From: Flavobacterium sp. N502540
GTDB taxonomy: Bacteria; Bacteroidota; Bacteroidia; Flavobacteriales; Flavobacteriaceae
Length of the DNA stretch: 64,000 nt
NCBI RefSeq assembly: GCF_025947365.1
Contig: NZ_CP110012.1
Coordinates: forward strand, 2,480,001 to 2,544,000
Reading direction: 5' to 3'
The notes below the pieces were generated by a model. It searched no databases and was not told the origin of the DNA. It saw only the letters and a program-made list of their open reading frames with translations. The translations under genes were made by a program, and so were the position numbers. Shown here one piece after another: positions 7,449 to 16,449 of the stretch (position 1 is its first letter; the number at the start of each line of letters is the position of its first letter).

Positions 7449-9728
7449 GTGCCAAAACCAATCATCCTCTTTTTTTTACTCTGTTTTTCCAGTGTATTTT
7501 CGCAATCTAAAGTCAGTATAAGCGGAAATCTAAAATCTTCTGAACGCGAGAATCTCGTTGGAGCAAGTATCTCTCTAAAAACAGAGATTCAACAGTATTA
7601 TAAGTTATCTGACTCTGTTGGTAATTTCTCGCAACAGCTGCTGCCTGGGCGTGTAGCAATAACAATCAGCCAATTAGGTTATCTTACGAAAATCATTAAT
7701 CTTAACTTCGAAAAAGATACGGTGCTTTCAATAGTGCTGGATAAAGATGTTTCTCATCTGAAAGAAGTTATAGTGAATAATGATAAAAAAAGCCCGATAA
7801 CGACTTTGTCAGGGGGAAAACTAGCCTTTAATTTAAAAGAATTGTCCTTAGTTCCGACCGTTTTAGGGACTACAGATATTATAAAACTTTTGCAGCTGAC
7901 ACCCGGCGTACAAAATTCAGGAGACGCAAACGGATATTTGTATGTTAGAGGTGGAGATCCGGGGCATAATGCCATTTTGTACGATGGAACTCCTGTATAT
8001 GGAATGTCGCACTTGTTGGGGATTTTTCCTTTTTATAATACCGATCATATTAAAGGTGTCGAGTTTGATAAATCAAGTTCGAATGCAAAATATGGAGGAC
8101 GTTTGAGTTCAACGACACTTTTGATTCCGAATAAAAAAATACCTTCAGAATTAGGTATTCAGGGGAATGTTGGAATTTTAGCTTCACAGCTGACATTAAC
8201 TGCTCCTGTGGGTAAAAACTCAGGCTTGTATATTTCAGGAAGGAAAACCTATATTGATGAGATTGTTGCGCCATTATTGCGTTCCGGTTCAAAAAACAAT
8301 GATGTTCAGAATATGAAATATGGTTTCTCAGATGGAAATTTGACTTTTATTTCTCAGCTTTCTAAAAATAACCTGCTTTCTGTCGATGCTTTTGTTAGTG
8401 GTGATGAGTTGAAGATCGAGGACGGAAATCTTGCTTTGAATACTAGTTTAAAGTGGAGTAACGTCACCATTTCTCCTACTTTGGTTACTGCAATTTCTCC
8501 AAATGTAAACATGTCAAATGCGCTATATTTTAGTCAATATTCTAATGAACTGAATATGGAACAGGCAACCATTGAGTTTGGAGTTTCGTCATATGTAAAA
8601 GATTTTGGATTTAATAATGCTTTTAGATATCAGATAAAAAATGTTCCTGTAGAATCCGGAATACAATATGTACATCATAATTTGCAGCCACAAAAAGTAA
8701 ATGTCGAGAATTTGACAGATGCTAATAATGCTTTTCAAAATAGCACAATCGATGCCAATGAGGCGGCTGTTTTTACGACTATAAAACCGAGGTTTACGAA
8801 TCGTTTAAGTGCCGAATTGGGTATTCGGGTTAATTATTATGCTTCAGGTTCTCGTGACTCCTATTTGCATTTTCAGCCTAGAGTTTTATTGAATTATCAG
8901 TTAAACGAAAAATATTCTTTTTATGGATCTTATAACAGACAATATCAATACCTAAGTCTGATAACTACTTCAAGTGTTGGAATTCCTACTGATTTTTGGA
9001 TCGCCAGTTCAGACGGCATAAAACCGCAATCGTCAGACGAGTTTTCGATTGGTTCGAACCAGAATATTTCGAAAAATTTTAGTACTTCTCTGGGAGGTTT
9101 TTATCGTTCGATGAAAAATTTGCTTGAATATCCGTACGGAATCACACAGTTTAATGAAGTAACCACATTCAAAAACGATTTGTTAGTAGGAAAAGGAAAA
9201 GCATACGGACTAGAAGTAATGCTTCGTAAGAGCAATGGAAAGTTTACCGGTTGGCTGAGCTATACACTAAGCTGGTCAGATCGTAATTTTGAGGAGCTTA
9301 ACAATGGAAAAACGTATTTTGCCAAGTACGACAGACGACATAATCTGTCGATTGTTGGAATGTACGATCTGAATGCCAAATGGAATTTCGGGGTTACTCA
9401 GTTGTTTGGTTCAGGTAATCGCTTTACCATGCCAACATCGTGGTATTTCATTAACAATAATCCGGTCAAAGAGTATTCAGGTTATAACAATGCACAAATG
9501 CCCAATTATATCCGAACCGATCTTTCCGTAAATTATTTCTTTGTGAAAACGAATAAAAAAGAAAGTGCACTGAATTTTTCAATTTACAACACATTCAATA
9601 TCAAAAATCCGATTTATGTGGTACTGAGTGTTAAAGAGAATAAGGATAAAAACAGTGTCACTGTAAAACAGGAAGAAAAGGTTTTGTATCGCATATTGCC
9701 TTCTGTGAGCTGGAGGTTTAAATTTTAA
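7449..9728 (+). CDS. TonB-dependent receptor with N-terminal carboxypeptidase-regulatory-like domain
   Basis: This 759-aa outer membrane receptor has a signal peptide (KPIILFFLLCFSSVFSQ), a CarboxypepD_reg-like beta-sandwich at about 20-105, a plug domain at about 115-230 (TDIIKLLQLTPGVQNSGDAN, GGDPGHNAILYDGTPVYGM), and a long barrel ending in Phe (SVSWRFKF). The start is GTG at 7449, as no ATG fits the signal peptide. It is followed after 7 bases by a DUF4249 lipoprotein, a pairing common in Bacteroidota for uptake of an undefined substrate (siderophore, peptide or similar). The substrate cannot be read from the sequence. Confidence 0.9.
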   Translation: MPKPIILFFLLCFSSVFSQSKVSISGNLKSSERENLVGASISLKTEIQQYYKLSDSVGNFSQQLLPGRVAITISQLGYLTKIINLNFEKDTVLSIVLDKDVSHLKEVIVNNDKKSPITTLSGGKLAFNLKELSLVPTVLGTTDIIKLLQLTPGVQNSGDANGYLYVRGGDPGHNAILYDGTPVYGMSHLLGIFPFYNTDHIKGVEFDKSSSNAKYGGRLSSTTLLIPNKKIPSELGIQGNVGILASQLTLTAPVGKNSGLYISGRKTYIDEIVAPLLRSGSKNNDVQNMKYGFSDGNLTFISQLSKNNLLSVDAFVSGDELKIEDGNLALNTSLKWSNVTISPTLVTAISPNVNMSNALYFSQYSNELNMEQATIEFGVSSYVKDFGFNNAFRYQIKNVPVESGIQYVHHNLQPQKVNVENLTDANNAFQNSTIDANEAAVFTTIKPRFTNRLSAELGIRVNYYASGSRDSYLHFQPRVLLNYQLNEKYSFYGSYNRQYQYLSLITTSSVGIPTDFWIASSDGIKPQSSDEFSIGSNQNISKNFSTSLGGFYRSMKNLLEYPYGITQFNEVTTFKNDLLVGKGKAYGLEVMLRKSNGKFTGWLSYTLSWSDRNFEELNNGKTYFAKYDRRHNLSIVGMYDLNAKWNFGVTQLFGSGNRFTMPTSWYFINNNPVKEYSGYNNAQMPNYIRTDLSVNYFFVKTNKKESALNFSIYNTFNIKNPIYVVLSVKENKDKNSVTVKQEEKVLYRILPSVSWRFKF

Positions 9729-9735
9729 AAAAAAG

Positions 9736-10596
9736 ATGAAAAAATATTTATTACTGATTGCTGTCCTGATAGTGACAAGCTGTTCCAAAGATGATTTTGG
9801 TCAGTCAGGTACAGAGTCTAAAATTGTAGTAGAAGGCTGGATTGAAGAAGGAGACTACGCTCAGGTTTTGCTATCGAGCAGTATTCCGGTTACCAATACA
9901 ATTGATTCGACTAATGTGTTAAATCATGTGATACGTTCTGCAAAAATTACCATTTCAGATGGTACGACCTCAGAGGTTTTAAGGGTAAAGAATGATAAAA
10001 ACAGAGTGCCTCCATTTGTGTATTATGGTACAACTCTAATGGGAGAGGCAGGGAAAGAATATTCGTTGAAAATAGAGTATCTGAACCGGGTGGTTGAAGC
10101 GACAACCAAGATTCCAAAAACAGTAGCCATAAAAAGTGCAGAATACATAAAGAAGGTCAGCACTGATACGACAGGTTACGTTTTTGTGAAATTTGATGAT
10201 CCGGTAAACGAAAAAAACTATTATCAGATTGCAACCAGAATAGAAGGAGAGGAGCCTGTTTTTGTTCCTGCGTTTTATGGCAATTTAGACGATAAAAATT
10301 TTACTACCGCCGCCGTATCCGTCCAAATTAACAGAGGTATTTTACTTTTTCCTAAAACCAAGTTCACGCCTTATTTTGCAGATGGAGATTTAATACTGGT
10401 AAAATTAAGAACTCAAAATAAAGAAGCCTTAGATTTTTGGAACAGCTGGCAAAACGAAATCGTAAACAGTAGGAATCCTATTTATCCCGCAAACACAAGT
10501 TTAAAATCAAATATTAAAGGCGGAATAGGAATCTGGGCAGGCTATGGTCAAAGTATGGTTGTTGTAAAGACCGCGGAAAAAATAAAGCCGTTTTGA
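9736..10596 (+). CDS. DUF4249 lipoprotein, partner of the upstream TonB receptor
   Basis: The 286-aa lipoprotein has a lipobox ending at Cys16 (VLIVTSC) followed by SKDDF, which fits the S/D/D-type surface export signal described for Flavobacterium lipoproteins. The body has the DUF4249 pattern: IVVEGWIEEGDYAQVLLSSS near the start, then beta-rich repeats. DUF4249 proteins are encoded directly after TonB-dependent receptors and are thought to act as surface accessory proteins. Seven bases separate the two genes, so they form an operon. Its stop codon lies inside the left arm of a 36-bp palindromic terminator. Confidence 0.88.
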   Translation: MKKYLLLIAVLIVTSCSKDDFGQSGTESKIVVEGWIEEGDYAQVLLSSSIPVTNTIDSTNVLNHVIRSAKITISDGTTSEVLRVKNDKNRVPPFVYYGTTLMGEAGKEYSLKIEYLNRVVEATTKIPKTVAIKSAEYIKKVSTDTTGYVFVKFDDPVNEKNYYQIATRIEGEEPVFVPAFYGNLDDKNFTTAAVSVQINRGILLFPKTKFTPYFADGDLILVKLRTQNKEALDFWNSWQNEIVNSRNPIYPANTSLKSNIKGGIGIWAGYGQSMVVVKTAEKIKPF

Positions 10597-10618
10597 AACT
10601 AGTTTCAAAACGGCTTTA
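10583..10618. terminator. 36-bp perfect palindrome, bidirectional terminator
   Basis: TAAAGCCGTTTTGAAACT is followed directly by its exact reverse complement. The palindrome begins before the stop of the DUF4249 gene and lies 20 bases from the stop of the convergent lipoprotein gene at 10638. A/T runs on both sides let it act for either strand. Confidence 0.8.
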
Positions 10619-10637
10619 AGTTTATACTTTAAGATGC

Positions 10638-12014
10638 TTATTTTCTCTCAAAAGCTTTGATGAAATCTTGAAATTTGGCATCAAGTTTTTCGAATCCTAT
10701 AGAGAAGTAAGTACTGAAAGAAACTTCAGTATTGTCATTGAATTTTAAATAATATTCTTCTTCATAGTAAGTTCTTGTAAATGATTCTCCTGTACCATTG
10801 TGTGACCAGTAAGAATTTTTGGTATCCCAAACAGGTAAAGTAGTAGCGTAATCATAGTCTGATTTTTCTGAACGCTGAACAATATCTGCAATTTTAGTTC
10901 CGTCTTTCTTAGAAACTAAAACTAATTTTATGTTTTTATTGAAAATAGTAGCTGTACCTTCAGAGTATTTTTTGTTATATGCATTTACTGCAGTGTAATA
11001 TTCTTTATAGTTAGCTTTAGGGTCGTTTGAGTTTGGGTAAGTAGGGTATACCATACTTTTCTCTAATGCAGCGTCATCAGCAGCTTCAGTAGCTAAATCA
11101 GTTTCAGCAACAATAATAAAATTGTCCATTAATTTTATCAGTCCGTTTGCTTTGCCTCTGTATTGAATAAGTTTATCGTCATTGATAAGAGCATCAATAT
11201 TAGCAGAGCTTCCTGCGCTGAAGTCAAGTAAAGTTTTCCCGTTGTAGGTAAAAAGGGCTTTTGAAGTATTCTCAGTTCCTTTTTTACCATTCATTTCCCA
11301 GGTATAACCATCATTTAAAACCATTTTGTAAGCAAACTCATCCGGAGATTGGTTTTTAGATGAATATTTGGCAGTTTGGGTAAAAGTAGCTGCTGTTGTA
11401 TTATCGATGGTTAAGATAGCATCTGTAGATGTTGGTAAAAAGAAATAATCATATACAGATGGGCTTTGAATATATTGTTGTTTTACAGCGTCATAAGTCC
11501 ATTTTCCGTAAGTATCGATACTTTTTACTTTTACATCAGAAGCAACGGCTTTTACTGAAAGAACCGCATTGTTTGTCGTTTGTGTTTTTTTAGCTGGGAA
11601 AACAAATTTTAGTTCTGTTGTAGAGGCTGTTTTAACCCAAGTTTTTGCCGTATTGTCCCAAGTATAGATACCGTAAACTCCGGAAACGTTTAAAATGTCT
11701 TCTACTTTATTGCTGTTTTTTCCGTTAGTAATGTCAACTTCACTAATCTCTAATAATCTGTTTAAGTTTTGTGTTGCTTCAATAGCACCGGAATTTTTAG
11801 ATTTGTCTAATTGAACCAGAATTTCATTCGCTTCTGCCTCTAATTTTATCTTTTGATCAGCAGGAGTTAATTTAGAATAAGGCTGTTTTAAAATATCTGC
11901 AATTTGTTCATCACGAGTTTGTTCCGTTGGAGTTTCTTCTTTACTGTCATCGCTAGAACATGAAACCATAAGTTGAGAAGCAACTAAGGATACTAAGAAT
12001 AATTTTTTAATCAT
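10638..12014 (-). CDS. Surface-type lipoprotein of unknown function
   Basis: The 458-aa product has a lipoprotein signal with lipobox MVSC (Cys19) followed by SSDD, a likely surface export signal. A helical stretch at about 30-85 (EQIADILKQPYSKLTPADQK, NEILVQLDKSKNSGAIEATQ) precedes a long beta-rich, Thr/Lys/Asp-rich body with GVYGIYTWD and repeated GKWTYD/WEMNGKKGT-type strands. I recognise no characterised domain. It stands alone: convergent with the TonB/DUF4249 pair and followed by a spacer of about 200 bases to the hydrolase gene. An outer membrane location is predicted; the role is unknown. Confidence 0.75.
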   Translation of the reverse strand: MIKKLFLVSLVASQLMVSCSSDDSKEETPTEQTRDEQIADILKQPYSKLTPADQKIKLEAEANEILVQLDKSKNSGAIEATQNLNRLLEISEVDITNGKNSNKVEDILNVSGVYGIYTWDNTAKTWVKTASTTELKFVFPAKKTQTTNNAVLSVKAVASDVKVKSIDTYGKWTYDAVKQQYIQSPSVYDYFFLPTSTDAILTIDNTTAATFTQTAKYSSKNQSPDEFAYKMVLNDGYTWEMNGKKGTENTSKALFTYNGKTLLDFSAGSSANIDALINDDKLIQYRGKANGLIKLMDNFIIVAETDLATEAADDAALEKSMVYPTYPNSNDPKANYKEYYTAVNAYNKKYSEGTATIFNKNIKLVLVSKKDGTKIADIVQRSEKSDYDYATTLPVWDTKNSYWSHNGTGESFTRTYYEEEYYLKFNDNTEVSFSTYFSIGFEKLDAKFQDFIKAFERK

Positions 12015-12213
12015 GGTTGAGATTTAAATTAAATAAAAATTTTATTTTGATTTTTGAAGGCGCAAGTTACAGTTTGTATTTGTGCTTTCTTTACGGAAAG
12101 CCGTAAAGACGCGAAGTTTTTTTAAATAAAGCAGCTTTGTCGAGGTTAATTAGTTTAAGAATTGGTGCATAACTTTTTTTACCTTTGTGAGCAGTTTTTA
12201 AAACCCAATACAA

Positions 12214-12978
12214 ATGTTATATTCGAAAATAGAAGGAGAAGGAAAGCCTTTCGTAATCATGCACGGATTTTTAGGAATGTCAGACAACTGGAAAACACTT
12301 GCAGGTCAATATGTAGAAGCGGGGTTTCAGGTTCATCTTCTGGATTTAAGAAATCACGGACGTAGCTTTCATTCAGACGAATGGTCCTATGAAGCAATGG
12401 TACAGGACGTGTTTGAATATTGTCAGGCCAATCAGTTAAATAAAATAGATCTGTTAGGACATTCGATGGGAGGGAAAGTGGCTATGCTTTTTGCTGCTAC
12501 ACATCCCGAAATAGTCGATAAATTAATTGTAGCCGATATTGGCCCTCGATTTTACAAACAGCACCATCAGGATATTTTGGCAGGATTAAATGCCGTTGAT
12601 TTTTCGGTAAAACCAAGTCGAAATGATGTTGAAGCAATTGTTGCGCAATATGTTCCCGATTTTGGTACAAGACAATTTTTATTGAAGAATTTATATTGGG
12701 CAACACCGGGACAGCTGGCTTTCAGATTTAATCTGGCAGTTTTTAATGACAATCTGGATGCTATCGGAAAAGCGCTGGCAGAAGGTTTGGTTTTTGATAA
12801 AGATACCTTGTTTATAAGAGGAGGGGATTCCGGCTATATTTTAGACGCAGATTTTGATGCAATACGCAAGCATTTCCCTAAAGCTAAATTTGAAACCATT
12901 CCCAATGCAGGGCACTGGCTTCATGCCGAAAATCCAAAAATGTTTTTTGAACTGACAGCAGGATTTTTAAAAGAGTAA
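12214..12978 (+). CDS. Alpha/beta-fold hydrolase (YbfF-like esterase)
   Basis: The 254-aa cytoplasmic serine hydrolase has the oxyanion-hole HGF at 17-19, nucleophile elbow GHSMGG with Ser84, and a catalytic His near 234 (AGHWLHAENP). The DLRNHGRSFHSD segment is shared with the YbfF esterase group. Substrate specificity cannot be inferred. It lies 39 bases before the YdcF-like gene on the same strand. TACCTTTG at 12180-12187 fits a -7 promoter element 27 bases before the start codon; the nearest TTG at 12162 is only 15 bases upstream of it, which is short. Confidence 0.88.
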   Translation: MLYSKIEGEGKPFVIMHGFLGMSDNWKTLAGQYVEAGFQVHLLDLRNHGRSFHSDEWSYEAMVQDVFEYCQANQLNKIDLLGHSMGGKVAMLFAATHPEIVDKLIVADIGPRFYKQHHQDILAGLNAVDFSVKPSRNDVEAIVAQYVPDFGTRQFLLKNLYWATPGQLAFRFNLAVFNDNLDAIGKALAEGLVFDKDTLFIRGGDSGYILDADFDAIRKHFPKAKFETIPNAGHWLHAENPKMFFELTAGFLKE

Positions 12979-13017
12979 GGTTTGATTTAAAAGGACTAAT
13001 TCTATTTAGTTTAAAAG

Positions 13018-13506
13018 ATGAAAGTTTTAATAGTATTGGGATCACCAAATTCAGAAACAGGAGATTTAGGGCAAGTAGCTCTGGACAGGTTAAAGTACTG
13101 TTTAGATATTTTTGAATCAAAGGACAATTGCATTATTTGTACAGGAGGTTTTGGAGCGCATTTTAATACAGCGCCGCTTCCACATGCCGACTATGCCATG
13201 AAATATTTAAAAGAGAATGGACTTAGTGCTGAAAATTTTCTGGAGTCTGCCTTGTCTGCCAATACTGTCGAAGATGCAGTTTTATCAAAAAAGATAGCAC
13301 GCAATCACAATTTAAACTCTGTTGTGATCATTACGTCTGATTATCATGTTGAAAGAGTGAAACTTATTTTTGATGAAATTTTAGGATTTGATCAGATGGA
13401 ATATGTCGGAGTAAAACATAATATTTCTGAAGAGGAAATGGAGAAACTACTGGAGCATGAAAAAAAAGCAATCAATGCAATTTTGAGCAAAGGTTTATAT
13501 TATTAA
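13018..13506 (+). CDS. YdcF/ElyC family protein (DUF218)
   Basis: The 162-aa protein shows the DUF218 core: KVLIVLGSPNSETGDLGQVA at the N-terminus, a CIICTGGFG strand-loop, and SVVIITSDYHVERVKLIF with the conserved Ser/Asp/Tyr/His. Unlike ElyC/SanA it has no N-terminal membrane anchor, so it is a short soluble form. DUF218 proteins are linked to envelope polysaccharide metabolism, but the biochemical activity is not settled. It follows the hydrolase gene after 39 bases and precedes a small membrane protein gene by 39 bases, so the three may be co-transcribed. Confidence 0.8.
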   Translation: MKVLIVLGSPNSETGDLGQVALDRLKYCLDIFESKDNCIICTGGFGAHFNTAPLPHADYAMKYLKENGLSAENFLESALSANTVEDAVLSKKIARNHNLNSVVIITSDYHVERVKLIFDEILGFDQMEYVGVKHNISEEEMEKLLEHEKKAINAILSKGLYY

Positions 13507-13545
13507 ATTTTAGTACTTTTAAATAAATTTTTAAAACATACCATT

Positions 13546-13890
13546 ATGAATTTACTACTCAGACTTCTTGTTACGGCAGGTTTAGTTTTGTTAATTGCTC
13601 ACTTTTTACCTGGTGTTCATGTTGCCAGTTTTACGACCGCAGTAATTGTTGCGGTAGTTTTGGGGTTGTTAAATCTTTTTGTAAAACCAATATTGGTAAT
13701 TTTAACGTTACCGGTTACACTGATTACTTTAGGCTTATTCCTGTTGGTGATTAATGCAATCATTATTTTGTTCTGTACAAATATTGTCGGAGGTTTTAAA
13801 GTAGATTCCTTTTGGACAGCATTGTTTTTTAGTGTTATATTGTCTGTTCTGCAGTCCATCACCTATAAAATTATAGGAGACGATAAATAA
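13546..13890 (+). CDS. Small four-helix membrane protein, phage-holin-4-2 family
   Basis: The 114-aa product is almost entirely hydrophobic with four predicted membrane helices (about 3-20, 28-48, 54-78, 90-110). The N-terminal pattern NLLLRLLVTAGLVLLIAHFL and the NLFVKPILVILTLPVTLITL segment match the family annotated as mycobacterial 4-TMS phage holin (DUF360). Despite the name, this family is widespread in chromosomes without nearby phage genes, and none are seen here. It probably acts in the inner membrane; the role is unknown. Confidence 0.8.
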   Translation: MNLLLRLLVTAGLVLLIAHFLPGVHVASFTTAVIVAVVLGLLNLFVKPILVILTLPVTLITLGLFLLVINAIIILFCTNIVGGFKVDSFWTALFFSVILSVLQSITYKIIGDDK

Positions 13891-13943
13891 AACAAATAGA
13901 GAAAGCGTGATTAAAACGTATTCAAATACAATAGATTAAAAAC

Positions 13944-13974
13944 TTGGTTGGGTTGCAAAAATTTTATAATTTTG
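13944..13974 (+). promoter_or_regulatory. Promoter of tig (Bacteroidota type)
   Basis: TTG at 13944-13946 and TAATTTTG at 13967-13974 are separated by 20 bases, matching the -33/-7 elements (TTG, TAnnTTTG) used by the Bacteroidota primary sigma factor. The tig start codon is 35 bases downstream. Confidence 0.65.
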
Positions 13975-14008
13975 CGACCCAATTTTATTATGTAAATTAA
14001 AGAAGAAA

Positions 14009-15331
14009 ATGGATATTAAAAGAGTAGCAATAGACGCTGTGAATGAAACAATTGTAATGACAGTTGTTCACATGGATTATAAAGGTCAGGTAGCAAAAAG
14101 GATAAACGAAAAAATGCCATTGGCTACTGTAAAAGGTTTTAGAAAAGGACAGGTTCCTAAAGACCTGGTTGAAAAACAATACGGAAAAGCAATTAAGCAG
14201 GAAGAAGTTAAAAAAGTAGTTGATTTGGCTTTAGAGCGTTTTGTTCAAGCTGAAAGATTAAATCTTTTAGGAACTCCACTAGCTAAAGTAAACGAAAACT
14301 TTGACTGGGATGCTGAAGAATTGACATTCGAGTACGAAATTGGTTTAGTACCAAACTTCGAAATTGATTTAGAAGCTAAAAACAATATCGTAAAATACAT
14401 CGTGACTGCTGATGATAAATTAATCGACGGTCAGGTAGAGCGTATCCAAAAACAATTTGGAAAAGCAATTCCACAAGAAGTGGTAGTAGCTGATTCAGAT
14501 TTGACTGGAACTTTCGCTAACGAAGAAAACGGAATCAACAATACAACTACAATTGCTGTAGGTACTTTCAGCAAAGCTGCCGGAGATAAATTCATCGGTA
14601 AAAAAGTTGGAGATGTTGTAACAGTAAGCACAAAAGGTTTATTTGAAGACGATCACCAATTAATGGATTACTTAAAAGTAGGTCATGATAATGTTCACGG
14701 TTTAGATATCGAAGTAAACTTTACTATCGAGGCTATCAACGGAGCTGAATTGGCTGAATTGAACCAAGAGTTATTTGATAAACTTTTTGGTGAAGGAAAA
14801 GTAGCTTCTTTAGAAGATTTGAAATCTAAAATTAAAGAAGATGCTGAAGCTCAATTCGCGCAGCAAGCAGATCAAAAATTATTGTTAGACGTTCAGGACT
14901 TCCTGATCGAAAGCACAAAATTTGATTTACCAGCTGAATTCCTTAAAAAATGGTTGCAAACTGTTGGAGAGAAAAAACTTTCTGCAGAAGAAGCTGAAGT
15001 TGAATACGCAAGATCTGAAAAAGGATTACGTTTTCAATTAATCGAAGGAAAAGCTTTAGCTCAAAGCAACATCCAGATTAATTTTGAAGATTTGAAAGCT
15101 TTTACAACAAACGCTATCAAACAACAAATGGCTCAATTTGGACAGTTAAATCCTTCTGATGAAGAAGTTCAGACAATTGTAGCAAGAGTTTTATCAAACC
15201 AGGAAGAAGTGAAAAGACTTTCTGAGCAGGTAGTAGCGGAGAAGTTATTGGAAATCTTTAAAGAAAAAGCAAATCCAACTACAAAAGAAGTAACTTACGA
15301 AGAATTTATTGCCGCTTCATACGGAGAATAA
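14009..15331 (+). CDS. tig: Trigger factor, ribosome-associated chaperone
   Basis: Trigger factor (440 aa) binds the ribosomal exit tunnel and shields nascent chains. The ribosome-docking loop reads GFRKGQVPK at 43-51. The middle PPIase-like region (about 150-245) is diverged, as usual in Bacteroidota, and the C-terminal helical arms are rich in Glu/Lys/Gln. It lies upstream of clpP and clpX, the classic tig-clpP-clpX order. Each gene here has its own intergenic region with terminator-like or promoter-like signals, so the three are probably not a single transcript. Confidence 0.95.
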   Translation: MDIKRVAIDAVNETIVMTVVHMDYKGQVAKRINEKMPLATVKGFRKGQVPKDLVEKQYGKAIKQEEVKKVVDLALERFVQAERLNLLGTPLAKVNENFDWDAEELTFEYEIGLVPNFEIDLEAKNNIVKYIVTADDKLIDGQVERIQKQFGKAIPQEVVVADSDLTGTFANEENGINNTTTIAVGTFSKAAGDKFIGKKVGDVVTVSTKGLFEDDHQLMDYLKVGHDNVHGLDIEVNFTIEAINGAELAELNQELFDKLFGEGKVASLEDLKSKIKEDAEAQFAQQADQKLLLDVQDFLIESTKFDLPAEFLKKWLQTVGEKKLSAEEAEVEYARSEKGLRFQLIEGKALAQSNIQINFEDLKAFTTNAIKQQMAQFGQLNPSDEEVQTIVARVLSNQEEVKRLSEQVVAEKLLEIFKEKANPTTKEVTYEEFIAASYGE

Positions 15332-15354
15332 TTTCTAAAAAAATAAGTATATTT

Positions 15355-15388
15355 GAGCGTCAGGAGATTTTTCTGACGCTCTTTTTTG
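15355..15388 (+). terminator. Terminator of tig
   Basis: A 9-bp stem GAGCGTCAG / CTGACGCTC with a loop of about 9 bases is followed by a T run. It lies 24 bases after the tig stop. Confidence 0.85.
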
Positions 15389-15572
15389 TTTTAAGTTTGT
15401 TTTGTTTCAGATTTCAGGTTTACGTTTGATCGGACTATAAGTAATCTGAAACTTGAAACCTGAAACAAAAAAGTAAGACAAATTGACATTATTGTATAAA
15501 AAGGTACGAACTTTGTTTTTACCTGCTTAAGTCGCTTAAAGACTTTAGATTTTCAAACTTTAAACTAAAAAT

Positions 15573-16247
15573 ATGAACTACGGTAAAGAATTCAAAAAAT
15601 TTGCTACAAAGCACCAGGGAGTAAATGCCATGTACTATGACAAAATTATAGCGGCAATGAACCCAACGAATATGACTCCATATATTATTGAAGAACGTCA
15701 GTTGAATATTTCTCAATTAGATGTTTTTTCCAGATTAATGATGGACAGAATTATCTTTTTAGGAACAGGTATCGACGACCAGATCGCGAACATTGTTCAG
15801 GCACAGTTATTATTTTTAGAAAGTGCTGATGCTTCAAAAGACATTCAGATTTATCTGAATTCTCCTGGAGGAAGTGTTTATGCAGGATTAGGAATTTATG
15901 ATACCATGCAATATATCAAACCGGATGTAGCGACAATTTGTACAGGTATGGCAGCCTCTATGGGAGCGGTACTATTATGTGCAGGAGCAGCAGGAAAACG
16001 TTCGGCTTTACCACATTCAAGAGTAATGATTCACCAGCCATCAGGGGGAGCTCAGGGAGTTGCAACAGATATGGAAATCAACTTACGTGAAATGTTGAAA
16101 TTGAAAGATGAATTGTATCATATTATTTCTCAACATTCAGGACAAACTTTTGATAAAGTGCACAAAGACAGTGAGCGTGATTACTGGATGATTGCAGATG
16201 AAGCAAAAGAATACGGAATGATTGACGAAGTATTAAGAAGAAGCTAA
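15573..16247 (+). CDS. clpP: ATP-dependent Clp protease proteolytic subunit
   Basis: The 224-aa serine protease subunit forms the ClpP tetradecamer that degrades substrates fed by ClpX. The catalytic triad is visible: Ser129 in GMAASMGA, His154 in VMIHQPSGG and Asp203 in ERDYWM. The N-terminus is about 30 residues longer than the mature E. coli enzyme, consistent with a propeptide or alternative start; MNYGKEFKKF is kept as the only well-placed ATG. The 240-base upstream spacer holds an imperfect inverted repeat (TTTGTTTCAGATTTCAGGTT around 15400 against 15450-15470). Confidence 0.96.
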   Translation: MNYGKEFKKFATKHQGVNAMYYDKIIAAMNPTNMTPYIIEERQLNISQLDVFSRLMMDRIIFLGTGIDDQIANIVQAQLLFLESADASKDIQIYLNSPGGSVYAGLGIYDTMQYIKPDVATICTGMAASMGAVLLCAGAAGKRSALPHSRVMIHQPSGGAQGVATDMEINLREMLKLKDELYHIISQHSGQTFDKVHKDSERDYWMIADEAKEYGMIDEVLRRS

Positions 16248-16335
16248 TTTTTTTTAAAGCTTCTAAGTCGCTAAGACGCTAAGATTTTAAGTGTTCTTTG
16301 TGATTTAAAATTTTAAATAAAAAAATAAAAATATT

Positions 16336-16364
16336 AGAGCCTGTTTAAAATTTAAACAGGCTCT
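16336..16364. terminator. Hairpin between clpP and clpX
   Basis: Perfect 14-bp arms (AGAGCCTGTTTAAA and its complement) surround a single central base. There is no long T run, so it could also act as an mRNA-stabilising hairpin. Confidence 0.6.
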
Positions 16365-16397
16365 TAAGCTGTAAGGAGTTAAGTTTTAAAGTTTTAG

Positions 16398-16426
16398 TTG
16401 AAAAACTTAGAAACTTAGTATCTTTG
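16398..16426 (+). promoter_or_regulatory. Promoter of clpX (Bacteroidota type)
   Basis: TTG at 16398-16400 and TATCTTTG at 16419-16426 are 18 bases apart, matching TTG/TAnnTTTG. The clpX start codon is 24 bases downstream. Confidence 0.6.
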
Positions 16427-16449
16427 CAGCTTAGTAACTTAAATAAAGA

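Noticed and set aside
13546..13890. Phage origin suggested by the holin family name
   Set aside because: The family is common in chromosomes and no phage gene is nearby.
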